57,990 bases of DNA, from NCBI GenBank assembly GCA_900556465.1, contig USPK01000003.1, forward strand, positions 1-57,990, written 5' to 3'. This DNA comes from an uncultured Prevotella sp. Its GTDB lineage: Bacteria; Bacteroidota; Bacteroidia; Bacteroidales; Bacteroidaceae. A program made the position numbers and the translations under genes. Positions 30,776 to 39,718 of the stretch are shown one piece after another. Position 1 is the first letter of the stretch. Every line of letters starts with the position of its first letter. Below the pieces are notes generated by a model. The model did not search any database and was not told the origin of the DNA. It saw only the letters and a list, made by a program, of their open reading frames with translations.

Positions 30776-32242
30776 TCAGGCCTCGTCGCCGGCAGCGGCG
30801 GGCTGTTCCTGCTGGGCCTTGGGCCAATTGACCAGATAGAGTCTGCCGGTGGTGCGGGTAAAGGCCGTGTAGAGCCAGCGCAGATAGGACGCCCCCGTGG
30901 CCTCGGGCGGCAGATAGCCCTGGTCCACGAAGACGCGGCTCCACTGGCCGCCCTGCGCCTTGTGGCAGGTCACGGCGTAGGCATACTTCAACTGGAGGGC
31001 GTTGTAGTAAGGGTCCTGCCGCAACTGCTTGAGCCGCTCGCGCCGGGAGGGGATGTGGGCATAGTCGAGCAACACCTGCTCGTAAAGGCGATGGCTCTCC
31101 TCGGTGGTGAGCGAGGGCGAAACGGAAGAAAGCGTATCGAGCAGCACGCGGCACTCCAGTTCGTAATCGTCGTAATCGGGGAAGCGGAGCGTGGCATCGG
31201 CAAAATGGAAACCGTACTGCTCGTGGACGTTGCGGATGCGCACCACCTGGGCCGCATCGCCGTTGGCGATAAAGTCGAAAGGCAGCCGCTCGCCCTGGGG
31301 CAACTGGCGCGCCGCCCGTTCCGCCCAGTAGTAATTGTTCTTGACGGCCATGACCAAATCGCCACGGGTGAGCTGTTCCTCACGGTCGAAGATGCGGGCG
31401 CGGATGCCGTTGTTGTAGATGTTGGCCCGCTGGTTGGACCGCGTAATGACGATGGTGTCCGACGTGCCATACTCGCCATAGGCCGAAACCAAGGCTTCGA
31501 TGAGTTCGTCGCCAGGCAGGAAACGCACCTCGCCCGTCGGCGAACCGACGATGTGGGGCAGTCCCTGGAATCCGTCCGCGAGCAGGCGGCGCAGCCGTGT
31601 GGCCCCGGCCAGTACGCCAGAGGCCTCGTGCTGACGGACTACCTCCGTCAAGTCGGCTTCGTGGACACGCAGGCCGTAGCCGCTGACGACGGACGCACAG
31701 AGTGCCGGGCTCTCGGACTGGCCTACGGGAGGAAGCTGGGCCGTATCGCCGACCAGCAGCAGCCGGCAGCCCTCGCCCTGATAAACGTAACGGACAAGGT
31801 CGTCGAGCAGGAGCCCGCTGCCGAACAAGTGGCTGCCGGCGTCGAGGGGTATCATGGAGGCCTCGTCGACAATGAACACGGCCTGGCGCAAGCGGTTGAA
31901 GCCCAAGGAGAAGCGGGTGCCTTCGCCCTGGAAGGTCTGTTGCCGGTAGATGACCTTGTGGATGGTGTAGGCGGACGTTCCGGCCAGCCGCGAGAACACC
32001 TTGGCCGCCCGGCCGGTAGGAGCCAGGAGCACCACTTCGCGGCCCAGGCTCCGCAACACGCGGACCAGGGCCGCGATGAGCGTTGTCTTGCCCGTACCGG
32101 CATAGCCGCGCAGGATGAAAGCGGAGTCGGCCCGCGGCTCGGACAAGAAGCGGGCCAGGCCCGCCGCGGCCAGGGCCTGACCGCGCGTAAAGTCGTAACG
32201 GAATTCCTGCGCAAAGCGGTGAATCAGTTCGTCGGCAATCAT
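30776..32242 (-). CDS. ATP-dependent RecD-like DNA helicase (superfamily 1)
   Basis: A 488-residue 5'-3' helicase-like protein. The Walker A loop GYAGTGKTT is at residues 46-54, the Walker B-like segment VFIVDEASMI follows, then GDTAQLPPVGQSESP. The C-terminal UvrD-like segment YAVTCHKAQGGQWSRVFVD is near residue 440. It lacks the N-terminal domains of RecD and has no RecB or RecC nearby, so it belongs to the short RecD2/Pif1-like class common in Bacteroidetes. ATG 32242 is preferred to an upstream Met because the promoter lies at 32330-32337 and the fold starts here. Confidence 0.9.
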   Translation of the reverse strand: MIADELIHRFAQEFRYDFTRGQALAAAGLARFLSEPRADSAFILRGYAGTGKTTLIAALVRVLRSLGREVVLLAPTGRAAKVFSRLAGTSAYTIHKVIYRQQTFQGEGTRFSLGFNRLRQAVFIVDEASMIPLDAGSHLFGSGLLLDDLVRYVYQGEGCRLLLVGDTAQLPPVGQSESPALCASVVSGYGLRVHEADLTEVVRQHEASGVLAGATRLRRLLADGFQGLPHIVGSPTGEVRFLPGDELIEALVSAYGEYGTSDTIVITRSNQRANIYNNGIRARIFDREEQLTRGDLVMAVKNNYYWAERAARQLPQGERLPFDFIANGDAAQVVRIRNVHEQYGFHFADATLRFPDYDDYELECRVLLDTLSSVSPSLTTEESHRLYEQVLLDYAHIPSRRERLKQLRQDPYYNALQLKYAYAVTCHKAQGGQWSRVFVDQGYLPPEATGASYLRWLYTAFTRTTGRLYLVNWPKAQQEQPAAAGDEA

Positions 32243-32329
32243 ACGGAATCTATTTATGGAAACCCGCCACGACTCCTCAGAGCCGCCGGGCGAGACGGCA
32301 GGCGCCGTCCCGAGCGGATACGGGTCTGG

Positions 32330-32337
32330 CAAAATTA
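32330..32337 (-). promoter_or_regulatory. TAnnTTTG promoter of the RecD-like gene
   Basis: Minus strand TAATTTTG, about 88 nt before the chosen ATG. Confidence 0.65.
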
Positions 32338-32391
32338 CGCTTTTTTCCAAAATGGCGGAGAAGAACGAGAGGGCATTAAACGAAAAAAGCG

Positions 32392-32399
32392 TAACTTTG
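32392..32399 (+). promoter_or_regulatory. TAnnTTTG promoter of the DUF4250-vanZ unit
   Basis: TAACTTTG, 33 nt before the DUF4250 start. Confidence 0.7.
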
Positions 32400-32431
32400 T
32401 CCCCCGGTAAATTGGAACAATATTACAAGAA

Positions 32432-32608
32432 ATGGAACTACCGAAAGACCCGATGATGCTTTACAGCATGATCAACATGAAACTCCGCGACGAATACAGC
32501 TCACTCGACACGCTCTGCGAGGATATGGACGTCAACCGCAAGGACTTGGAACGGGAACTGGCCGCCGCGGGATTTGAATATTCCCAGACGAACAACTGCT
32601 TCCGCTAA
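32432..32608 (+). CDS. DUF4250 domain small protein
   Basis: A 58-residue protein beginning MELPKDPMMLYSMINMKLRD and ending TNNCFR. The Leu-Pro-x-Asp-Pro start and the pattern LDTLCEDMDVNRKDLERELA match the DUF4250 family as I remember it, a small helical protein with a helix-turn-helix look. The function is unknown. It is preceded by a good promoter, and the vanZ-like gene begins 2 nt after its stop, so the two form an operon. Confidence 0.85.
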   Translation: MELPKDPMMLYSMINMKLRDEYSSLDTLCEDMDVNRKDLERELAAAGFEYSQTNNCFR

Positions 32609-32610
32609 AG

Positions 32611-33000
32611 ATGATGCTCCGGCACTACCTCCGCTCCTACCCCCTGTCCCTGCTGTGCATCGTGGCGATTGGGGTGCTCTGTCTGATGACCATACCCGAA
32701 ACGCCGCTGAGCGACGTGGCCTTCATCGACAAATGGACGCACCTCGTGATGTACGGCGGGACGTGCAGCGTCATCTGGTGGGAATACCTGCGCTGCCACA
32801 GGCGCATCGCGTGGGGCAAGATTGCGGTTTTCGCCGTCCTGGTCCCCATCGCCATCAGCGGTATCGTTGAACTGCTGCAAGCCTACGCCACGACGACGCG
32901 GAGCGGGGACTGGCTGGACTTTGCCGCAAACACGGTGGGCGTGGGCCTGGGCTTCTTCGTAGGCTACTTCATTCTCCGCCCGCTGCTCTGGCGGAAGTAG
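32611..33000 (+). CDS. VanZ-like membrane protein
   Basis: A 129-residue protein with four hydrophobic segments (about 10-27, 45-62, 70-90 and 105-124). The VanZ-type signatures are FIDKWTHLVMYGG and the acidic motif GIVELLQAYATTTRSGDWLDFAANTVG (only partly cited here: VELLQ and DWLDFAANT). The role is unknown outside teicoplanin resistance, and in Bacteroidetes it is a common housekeeping-type gene. It lies 2 nt after DUF4250. Confidence 0.85.
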   Translation: MMLRHYLRSYPLSLLCIVAIGVLCLMTIPETPLSDVAFIDKWTHLVMYGGTCSVIWWEYLRCHRRIAWGKIAVFAVLVPIAISGIVELLQAYATTTRSGDWLDFAANTVGVGLGFFVGYFILRPLLWRK

Positions 33001-33121
33001 GGCCGGGCCTTACGACGGCAAGCAGCGCGCCTCGCCCGGGCGAACCGGAGCGGTCTGTCCCCGCTCCGCCAACCGGCGACATCCCGGCGGTGCCGGGACT
33101 TCATTCCACTAAATTAACGGC

Positions 33122-33940
33122 ATGCAAAACGTAGAACCTCCTCCCTTTGTCTGGCCCGAGCGACTGTTTGTCCGCCTCTCGGGCCAAGGGCTGTGCTTTG
33201 CCCGATATGACCGGGAAAACGAATCCGGCCTGCTGCTTTCCACCTGGCCCGCCCGACGGCAAACGTCCCTGGCAGACAGCATCGTGGAGGCCTTCCAGGA
33301 CGACTCGGTGGCCCAAGGGCCGACCCGTAACGTAGAAGTGCTCGTGGGGGGCGCAGTGACCCCAATCCCGCTGACGGATTTCCAGGAAGAGGACTGTGAG
33401 ACCTATTTCAACTATTGCTTTCCGGAGACCGATACGAAGCGGCGCGTCTTCTACGACGTCATTGCCTCGGCCAACGTGGTGCTGCTCTTCGCCCTGGACG
33501 AGACGACCTGCCGCGCGCTTGAAAAAAAGTTCTCCGACGTACACTATTCGTCGACCCTTACGTCTGTGGTCCGACACTTCGCGCAGAAAAGCGACCGCGA
33601 TAAAGAGACGACGCGCATCTACGCCTATTGTCACGAGACGGAATGCGACATTGCCGCCTTTGAAGGGAAGCGCCTGCTCATGCTGAACGAGTACGAGGCG
33701 CACAGCGCGACGGACGTGGCCTACTACGTACTCAACGTGGCACAGACACTGGGACAGGACGTGCAAGACACGCCGCTACACATAGCCGGGCCGACGGACT
33801 GGCGGAACGCTGCGGGCAAAGAGCTGGAGAAATACGCCGCGAACGTGCGCTACCTGAACCCGGTCGCCGAATTTCAACGCCACCCGGTCGCACTAAAGAA
33901 GGACATGCCGTACGACCTGATGACGCTGCTCATAGACTGA
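33122..33940 (+). CDS. DUF3822 family protein
   Basis: A 272-residue soluble protein found in Bacteroidetes, usually directly upstream of rsmD as here (21-nt gap). The fold resembles the actin/Hsp70-like ATPase pattern of that family in outline (LFVRLSGQGLCFARYD near the start, FSDVHYSSTLTSVVRHFAQ in the middle). There are no catalytic residues that I can assign and no signal peptide. The function is unknown. Confidence 0.82.
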   Translation: MQNVEPPPFVWPERLFVRLSGQGLCFARYDRENESGLLLSTWPARRQTSLADSIVEAFQDDSVAQGPTRNVEVLVGGAVTPIPLTDFQEEDCETYFNYCFPETDTKRRVFYDVIASANVVLLFALDETTCRALEKKFSDVHYSSTLTSVVRHFAQKSDRDKETTRIYAYCHETECDIAAFEGKRLLMLNEYEAHSATDVAYYVLNVAQTLGQDVQDTPLHIAGPTDWRNAAGKELEKYAANVRYLNPVAEFQRHPVALKKDMPYDLMTLLID

Positions 33941-33961
33941 AGCCCAAGACTTTTTCCAGAT

Positions 33962-34552
33962 ATGCGAATCATCACCGGAATCTATAAAGGCCGCCACTTC
34001 GACGTGCCCCGCTCGTTCAAGGCCCGACCCACGACGGACTTTGCCAAGGAAAACCTGTTCAACGTGCTGCGCAGCTACGTGGACTTCGAGGAGACGCGGG
34101 CGCTGGACCTCTTCGGGGGGACGGGAAGCATTACGCTGGAACTGCTGTCGCGAGGCTGCCCGGAGGTCGTGACCGTGGAAATGGACCGCGCGCACTTTGC
34201 GTTCATCACGTCCTGCCTTCAGAAACTGGGCGACAAACGCTGCACGCCGCTCTGCACAGACGCGCTCCGCTACATCCAAAGATGCCGCGCGCCCTTCGAC
34301 CTGATTTTTGCCGACCCGCCCTATAAGCTGCCGCAGCTGGGCGAACTGCCTCAGCGCGTCCTGGGAAGCCGGGCCCTCAAGCCGGGTGGCCTCTTTGTCC
34401 TGGAGCACGGGAAAGACTACTCCTTTACCGACCGGCCCGAATTTCTGGAACACAGGAGCTACGGGAGCGTGAACTTCACCTTTTTCCGCATGCCGGAGGC
34501 GGGCGGAGCAGCATCTGCGACGGCGGAAAATCTTTCCGACGCGCAATTGTGA
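33962..34552 (+). CDS. rsmD: 16S rRNA (guanine(966)-N(2))-methyltransferase
   Basis: SAM-dependent enzyme modifying G966 of 16S rRNA. MRIITGIYKGR, RPTTDFAKENLFNVL and the SAM loop LDLFGGTGSITLELLSRG are typical. The catalytic N6/N4-type motif is DLIFADPPYKLPQ. At 196 residues the length is normal. The next gene has its own promoter 20 nt downstream. Confidence 0.94.
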   Translation: MRIITGIYKGRHFDVPRSFKARPTTDFAKENLFNVLRSYVDFEETRALDLFGGTGSITLELLSRGCPEVVTVEMDRAHFAFITSCLQKLGDKRCTPLCTDALRYIQRCRAPFDLIFADPPYKLPQLGELPQRVLGSRALKPGGLFVLEHGKDYSFTDRPEFLEHRSYGSVNFTFFRMPEAGGAASATAENLSDAQL

Positions 34553-34571
34553 TTGGCTACAAAAAAAGTCG

Positions 34572-34579
34572 TAACTTTG
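34572..34579 (+). promoter_or_regulatory. TAnnTTTG promoter of the IMP cyclohydrolase / mre region
   Basis: TAACTTTG, 31 nt before the ATG at 34610. It is the only consensus element before mreB and may serve the whole cell-shape operon. Confidence 0.65.
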
Positions 34580-34609
34580 TACCCTGAACTAAATTATACC
34601 CCTTACACC

Positions 34610-35203
34610 ATGTCAGAAACAAAGAAAATCAAGACCGCTTTGATTTCGGTTTACCATAAAGACGGCTTGGAAGAAATCCTGGCCAAGTTGCACGCGGCAG
34701 GCGTGAAGTTCCTCTCCACCGGCGGCACCCAACATTTCATCGAGACGCTGGGCTATCCCTGCCAGAAGGTGGAGGACGTGACAAGCTATCCGTCCATACT
34801 GGGCGGCCGCGTAAAAACGCTGCACCCCAAAATCTTCGGCGGCATCCTGGGCCGCCGCGAACTGGCCGAGGACCGCGAACAAATGGCGCACTACGAAATC
34901 CCGGAAATCGACTTGGTGATTGTAGACCTCTACCCCTTCGAGGAAACCGTAGCCAGCGGCGCCAGCGAAAGCGAAATCATCGAAAAGATTGACATAGGCG
35001 GCATCTCCCTGATCCGGGCCGGAGCCAAGAACTTCAAGGACGTCGTCATCGTTCCGTCCAAGGCCGAATACCCTGTCCTGCTTGAATTGCTCAACAGCAA
35101 AGGCGGTGAGACCGACCTGGAGGACCGCCGTGCGCTGGCGGCCAAGGCCTTTGGCGTCAGCAGCCATTACGACACCGCCATCCATAACTACTTCACCCGA
35201 TAA
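34610..35203 (+). CDS. Stand-alone IMP cyclohydrolase domain (N-terminal half of PurH)
   Basis: A 197-residue protein matching only the N-terminal cyclohydrolase (MGS-like) half of PurH: KTALISVYHKDGLEEIL, FLSTGGT, SYPSILGGRVKTLHPKIFGG and LVIVDLYPFE. It ends SSHYDTAIHNYFTR, where the bifunctional enzyme (over 500 residues) continues into the AICAR transformylase domain. The 70 nt to mreB hold no trace of that domain. It would close the ring of FAICAR to IMP, while the formyl transfer must be done by another protein outside the window. In Bacteroides the full purH stands in this place before mreB, so the gene was probably shortened or replaced here. Confidence 0.9.
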   Translation: MSETKKIKTALISVYHKDGLEEILAKLHAAGVKFLSTGGTQHFIETLGYPCQKVEDVTSYPSILGGRVKTLHPKIFGGILGRRELAEDREQMAHYEIPEIDLVIVDLYPFEETVASGASESEIIEKIDIGGISLIRAGAKNFKDVVIVPSKAEYPVLLELLNSKGGETDLEDRRALAAKAFGVSSHYDTAIHNYFTR

Positions 35204-35273
35204 ACTACTTTCCCCGAACAGGGGAACCTGAACAGACGGCAGCCCACTCCTTATTATATATACGACACTTACC

Positions 35274-36308
35274 ATGAGCATATTTTCCAAGATGTTCTCC
35301 TTTACCCAAGAACTGGCCATCGACTTGGGAACTGCCAATACAATTATCATCAGCGACGACGAGATTGCTGTCAATGAGCCTTCCGTCATTGCCTTAGACC
35401 GCCACACGGAAAAGATGATTGCCGTGGGCGAGACGGCAAAGCGAATGTACGAAAAGGCTAACGACAAGATTCGCGTAATCCGCCCGCTTCGCGACGGCGT
35501 TATCGCAGACTTCAATGCCTGCGAGCAGATGATGCGCGGACTTATCAAGATGGTCCACAAAGGCAAACGCCTCTTTTCCCCTTCGTTGCGCATGGTCATC
35601 GGCGTGCCGTCCGGCTCGACGGAAGTGGAGCTCCGCGCCGTCCGCGACTCGGCAGAGCACGCCGGCGGCCGCGACGTGTTCCTGCTCTACGAACCGATGG
35701 CAGCGGCTATCGGTATCGGCATAGACGTGAACGCTCCGGAAGGTAACATGGTCGTAGACATCGGCGGCGGCACGACGGAAATCGCCGTGATTTCGTTAGG
35801 CGGCATCGTCTCGAACAATTCCATCAAAATGGCGGGCGATGACTTCACAGCCGACATCCAAGAATACATGAGCCGGCAACATAACGTACGCGTCAGCGAA
35901 CGTATGGCCGAACGCATCAAGATTCATGTCGGCGCCGCGCTGACAGACCTCGGCGACAATCCCCCTGAGGACTACATTGTTCACGGACCGAACCGCATCA
36001 CGACAATGCCAATGGAGGTTCCGGTGTGCTACCAGGAAGTGGCGCACTGCCTGGAAAAATCTGTTGCCAAAATCGAACAGGCCGTGATCAATGCCCTTGA
36101 ACGCACGCCGCCAGAACTCTACGCCGACATCGTAAAGAACGGCATTTACCTGACAGGCGGCGGCGCCCTGCTCCGCGGCCTGGACAAACGCCTGACCGAC
36201 AAAATCAACATTCCGTTCCACGTGGCCGAAGATCCCTTACTCTGCGTAGCCCGCGGAACAGGCATTGCCCTAAAGAACGTAGACAAGTTCACTTTCCTCA
36301 TGCGTTAA
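35274..36308 (+). CDS. mreB: Rod shape-determining protein MreB
   Basis: Actin-like ATPase that organises the elongation machinery at the inner membrane. Residues ELAIDLGTANTIIISDDE, VVDIGGGTTEIAVISLGGI and GIYLTGGGALLRGLD are the phosphate- and adenosine-binding motifs. The N-terminal amphipathic stretch MSIFSKMFSFTQ probably binds membrane. At 344 residues the length is normal. First gene of the mreBCD-mrdA-rodA order. Confidence 0.97.
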   Translation: MSIFSKMFSFTQELAIDLGTANTIIISDDEIAVNEPSVIALDRHTEKMIAVGETAKRMYEKANDKIRVIRPLRDGVIADFNACEQMMRGLIKMVHKGKRLFSPSLRMVIGVPSGSTEVELRAVRDSAEHAGGRDVFLLYEPMAAAIGIGIDVNAPEGNMVVDIGGGTTEIAVISLGGIVSNNSIKMAGDDFTADIQEYMSRQHNVRVSERMAERIKIHVGAALTDLGDNPPEDYIVHGPNRITTMPMEVPVCYQEVAHCLEKSVAKIEQAVINALERTPPELYADIVKNGIYLTGGGALLRGLDKRLTDKINIPFHVAEDPLLCVARGTGIALKNVDKFTFLMR

Positions 36309-36413
36309 GATCCCATCCGGAAAGCCGGAAGCTAAGCGAACTGCCGCGGCGGTAACAGGAGAACCGCCCGAAGCCGTCCGCTCAGTTTCCGACTTTCGAT
36401 ATTCACGCGCCGA

Positions 36414-37277
36414 ATGTATAATCTCTTAGAGTTTTTCCGGAAATACCATTACATCATCCTGTTCCTCATACTGGAGGCGGTCAGCTTCGTACTGCTCTTC
36501 CGCTTCAACCATTATCAAGGCAACGCGTGGTTCAGTGCGGCAAACACCGCCGCCGCACGCGTCAACAGCTGGTACGCTGACGCGATTTCCTACCTCAATC
36601 TCCGTACCATCAACCGCAGTCTGACTGACACCAATATTAAACTACAGTTGGAGGCGGACCAACTCCGTGAAGCTCTCATTACCCTGACGCACGACTCAAC
36701 CTACACCGAGCGGACCGTTTATCAGCACTTGATAAACTACGAGATAATCCCCGCGACCGTGGTGTCCAACTCCCGCAGACGTAACAATAATTACCTCGTC
36801 ATCGACAAAGGCGAAAAGGACGGTGTCCGTTCGGAAATGGGCGTCGTCGGCGGTGGCGGCGTCGTCGGCATCGTTTATCTGACCGGGCCGCACTATTCGC
36901 TGGTTTTGCCCGTGACGAACAAGAAGTCGAGCATCAGTTGCCGCGTCCGCGGCCAGCGGTATTTCGGTTATCTGGAATGGGAAGGGGAGGCTCTGGGACA
37001 CGCCCATCTGGACGACATCCCCCGCTACGCCCGCGTCCAGAAGGGGGAATGCGTAGAGACCAGCGGCTACTCGTCCGTGTTCCCTCCCGGAATTTTTGTC
37101 GGCCGTATCAGCGGCATCAGCAACTCTGAAGACGGGCAGACCTACCGGCTCGACGTGAATTTAGGCACAGACTTTGCGAACCTGCGCGACGTGAGTGTCA
37201 TCGCCACGCCCTATAAAGCGGAAATCGACACCCTGCGCGTCCGCGCCGCCGAGGCCGATGCCGCCTACACAGACTAA
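36414..37277 (+). CDS. mreC: Rod shape-determining protein MreC
   Basis: A 287-residue bitopic protein. One N-terminal membrane segment (about 12-31), a coiled coil (about 65-100, NIKLQLEADQLREAL) and a periplasmic beta domain with KGEKDGVRSEMGVVGGGGVV and GECVETSGYSSVFPPGIFVG, typical of MreC. It links MreB to PBP2 and RodA. It lies 105 nt after mreB. Confidence 0.95.
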   Translation: MYNLLEFFRKYHYIILFLILEAVSFVLLFRFNHYQGNAWFSAANTAAARVNSWYADAISYLNLRTINRSLTDTNIKLQLEADQLREALITLTHDSTYTERTVYQHLINYEIIPATVVSNSRRRNNNYLVIDKGEKDGVRSEMGVVGGGGVVGIVYLTGPHYSLVLPVTNKKSSISCRVRGQRYFGYLEWEGEALGHAHLDDIPRYARVQKGECVETSGYSSVFPPGIFVGRISGISNSEDGQTYRLDVNLGTDFANLRDVSVIATPYKAEIDTLRVRAAEADAAYTD

Positions 37278-37330
37278 GCCGGCCGCTCCGCAGGGAGTCC
37301 GCCGGGCGCGCCCAACTATTTACCTATCCG

Positions 37331-37840
37331 ATGATACAGATCATATTTTCCCGAATCGGCTGGTTCATTCTGCTGTTCCTGTTGCAGATACTCATCTTCA
37401 ACCACATCCATCTCTTTGGATACGCCACGCCGATGCCCTACCTCTACTTCATCATGCTCCTGCCCAGCTCCACGCCGCGCTGGGTAAGCATCCTGCTGGG
37501 CTTCATACTCGGACTGCTCATCGACATCTTCACCAACACGCCGGGCATGGCTGCGGCTTCGCTCTGCTGCGTGGGGCTCGTTGCGCCGCCGCTGCTCAAC
37601 CTCTTTTCCCCGCACGACCGCGAAGACGACGTTATCCTGCCGTCGATTCATACAATGGAATGGTCCGGCTTCCTTAAATACGCCGTCACGCTCACCCTGC
37701 TCCACTGTACGCTCTTCTTTACCATAGAACTGTTCACTTTTCAAAACTGGCAAGACTTACTATTCTATATCGGAGGAAGTTCCGTCCTGACGCTACTGTT
37801 TGTCATAGCATTTGAAATGCTACGCAGCCGCCGCGGCTGA
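37331..37840 (+). CDS. mreD: Rod shape-determining protein MreD
   Basis: A 169-residue inner-membrane protein with five to six hydrophobic segments. LLGFILGLLIDIFTNTPGMA is the conserved MreD motif. It lies 53 nt after mreC. Sequence similarity in this family is low, so the call rests partly on position between mreC and the PBP2 gene. Confidence 0.9.
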   Translation: MIQIIFSRIGWFILLFLLQILIFNHIHLFGYATPMPYLYFIMLLPSSTPRWVSILLGFILGLLIDIFTNTPGMAAASLCCVGLVAPPLLNLFSPHDREDDVILPSIHTMEWSGFLKYAVTLTLLHCTLFFTIELFTFQNWQDLLFYIGGSSVLTLLFVIAFEMLRSRRG

Positions 37841-37864
37841 CCTTGCGCAGCGGCGTTTTCCTCA

Positions 37865-39718
37865 ATGCTTCGTACCATGTCCAACGAGCCCAATTTCACA
37901 AACCGTAAATTCATCATCGGCAGCATTGTTGTCGGCGTTACCATCATATACCTCATCCGCCTTTTCTCACTCCAGCTGATGAGCGACGACTACAAAAAGA
38001 ATGCGGACTCCAACGCCTTCCGTAAGGAGATACAATACCCCTCGCGCGGACTTATCTACGACCGCAAGCGCCGGCTGCTCGTCTACAACGAGTCTTCGTA
38101 CAACATCATGGTCATTATGAACGAGCAGCGCGGCATAGACACGCTGGACTTCTGCCGTACGATAGGCATTACCAAGGAGTTCTACATCGAGCGCATGAAC
38201 GAGATTAAGGCCAAGCCCAACTATTCGCGCTACACGCCCCAAACCTTTCTGAGCCAAATCCCCTCGCAGGAATTTTCCGTGTTCCGGGAAAAGCTCTTCC
38301 GCTTCAAGGGATTCACGGTAGAGAAACGCTCCGTGCGCCACTACACCTCGGGCATCGCGGCCCACATCCTGGGCGACGTCGGCGAGGTAAGCAATGCGGA
38401 CATCGAGGAAGACGACTACTACCAAAGCGGCGACTACATCGGGAAGCTGGGCGTGGAACGCTCGTACGAGAAACAGTTGCGCGGCGAAAAGGGCATGCGC
38501 ATCATGCTCCGCGACGTACACGGGCGGACCAAGGGCCACTACAAGAACGGGAAATACGACAAGTCGCCCGTACCGGGCAAGGACCTGCTGCTCAGCATTG
38601 ACTCCGACCTGCAAGCGCTCGCCGAGCGTCTGCTGGAGGGGAAGCTCGGCGCCATTGTGGCCATAGAGCCCGCCACGGGCGAGATACTCTGCATGGCCTC
38701 GTCGCCCTCCTACGATCCGCGCCTCATGGTAGGACGCGACCGCGGGAAGAATCACCGGCGCCTCAACAACGACCCCATGAAGCCGCTCCTCAACCGCGCC
38801 ATCATGGGAACCTATCCGCCGGGCTCCACGTTCAAGCTGACCCAGGCGCTCATCGGGCTCCAGGAGGGCAGCATCGACCCCAACATCTCCTTCCCCTGTC
38901 ATCGGGGCTTCAACTACCGTGGCCTTCACTTGGGCTGCCACTCCCATTCGTCGCCCATCAGTCTCGTCCCCGCGCTCGCCACTTCGTGCAACGCCTACTT
39001 CTGCTGGAACCTCTACCGCCTCTTCAGCAACCGCGCCGTCTTCAAGTCCACGCAGGACGCCATGACGCGCTGGAAAGACCACCTCGTGGCCATGGGCTTC
39101 GGCTATAAGCTCGGCGTCGACCTGCCCGGTGAGCGCCGCGGCATGATACCCAACGCGGACTACTACGACAAGGCCTACCACGGACGCTGGAATGCCCTGA
39201 CCGTCATCTCCATAGCCATCGGACAGGGCGAAGTCACCGCCACGCCGCTCCAGATAGCCAACCTGGCGGCCATCGTAGCCAATCGGGGCTACTACTATAT
39301 TCCCCACATTGTCCACGACATTCGCGACAGCCAGATCGATAGCATCTACCGCACGCGCCACCAGACGATGATCGACCGCAAGTGGTACGACTACGTCGTG
39401 GCCGGTATGCGCCGCGCCGTCACCAACGGCACGTGCCACAGCGCCAACATACCGGGCATCGAGGTCTGCGGAAAGACCGGCACGGCCCAGAACCGCGGCC
39501 ACGACCACAGCACCTTCGCCGGCTTCGCTCCTATGAACAATCCCAAAATCGCCGTCTCGGTCTACGTGGAAAACGGCGGCTGGGGCAACACCTACGGCGT
39601 GCCGCTCGGCGCCCTCATCATCGAGCAGTACATCAACGGGAAGCTGTCGCCCGCATCGGAAAAGAAAGCCGAGGAGTACCAGCACAAACACATCAAATAC
39701 GCCGACTATGAACGATAA
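37865..39718 (+). CDS. mrdA: Penicillin-binding protein 2 (elongasome transpeptidase)
   Basis: Peptidoglycan transpeptidase partner of RodA. A 617-residue bitopic protein with a membrane anchor (about 16-38), a dimerisation/pedestal domain (ADSNAFRKEIQYPSRGLIYD) and a transpeptidase domain. The catalytic motifs are GSTFK (Ser about 321), the SCN-type TSCNAYF and KTGTAQ (about 537). A second Met four codons on (37877) is an equally possible start. The 3' end overlaps rodA by 11 nt. Confidence 0.95.
   Translation: MLRTMSNEPNFTNRKFIIGSIVVGVTIIYLIRLFSLQLMSDDYKKNADSNAFRKEIQYPSRGLIYDRKRRLLVYNESSYNIMVIMNEQRGIDTLDFCRTIGITKEFYIERMNEIKAKPNYSRYTPQTFLSQIPSQEFSVFREKLFRFKGFTVEKRSVRHYTSGIAAHILGDVGEVSNADIEEDDYYQSGDYIGKLGVERSYEKQLRGEKGMRIMLRDVHGRTKGHYKNGKYDKSPVPGKDLLLSIDSDLQALAERLLEGKLGAIVAIEPATGEILCMASSPSYDPRLMVGRDRGKNHRRLNNDPMKPLLNRAIMGTYPPGSTFKLTQALIGLQEGSIDPNISFPCHRGFNYRGLHLGCHSHSSPISLVPALATSCNAYFCWNLYRLFSNRAVFKSTQDAMTRWKDHLVAMGFGYKLGVDLPGERRGMIPNADYYDKAYHGRWNALTVISIAIGQGEVTATPLQIANLAAIVANRGYYYIPHIVHDIRDSQIDSIYRTRHQTMIDRKWYDYVVAGMRRAVTNGTCHSANIPGIEVCGKTGTAQNRGHDHSTFAGFAPMNNPKIAVSVYVENGGWGNTYGVPLGALIIEQYINGKLSPASEKKAEEYQHKHIKYADYER

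Noticed and set aside
32242..32350. N-terminal extension of the RecD-like helicase
   Set aside because: The extension begins upstream of the promoter and has no similarity to the helicase fold.
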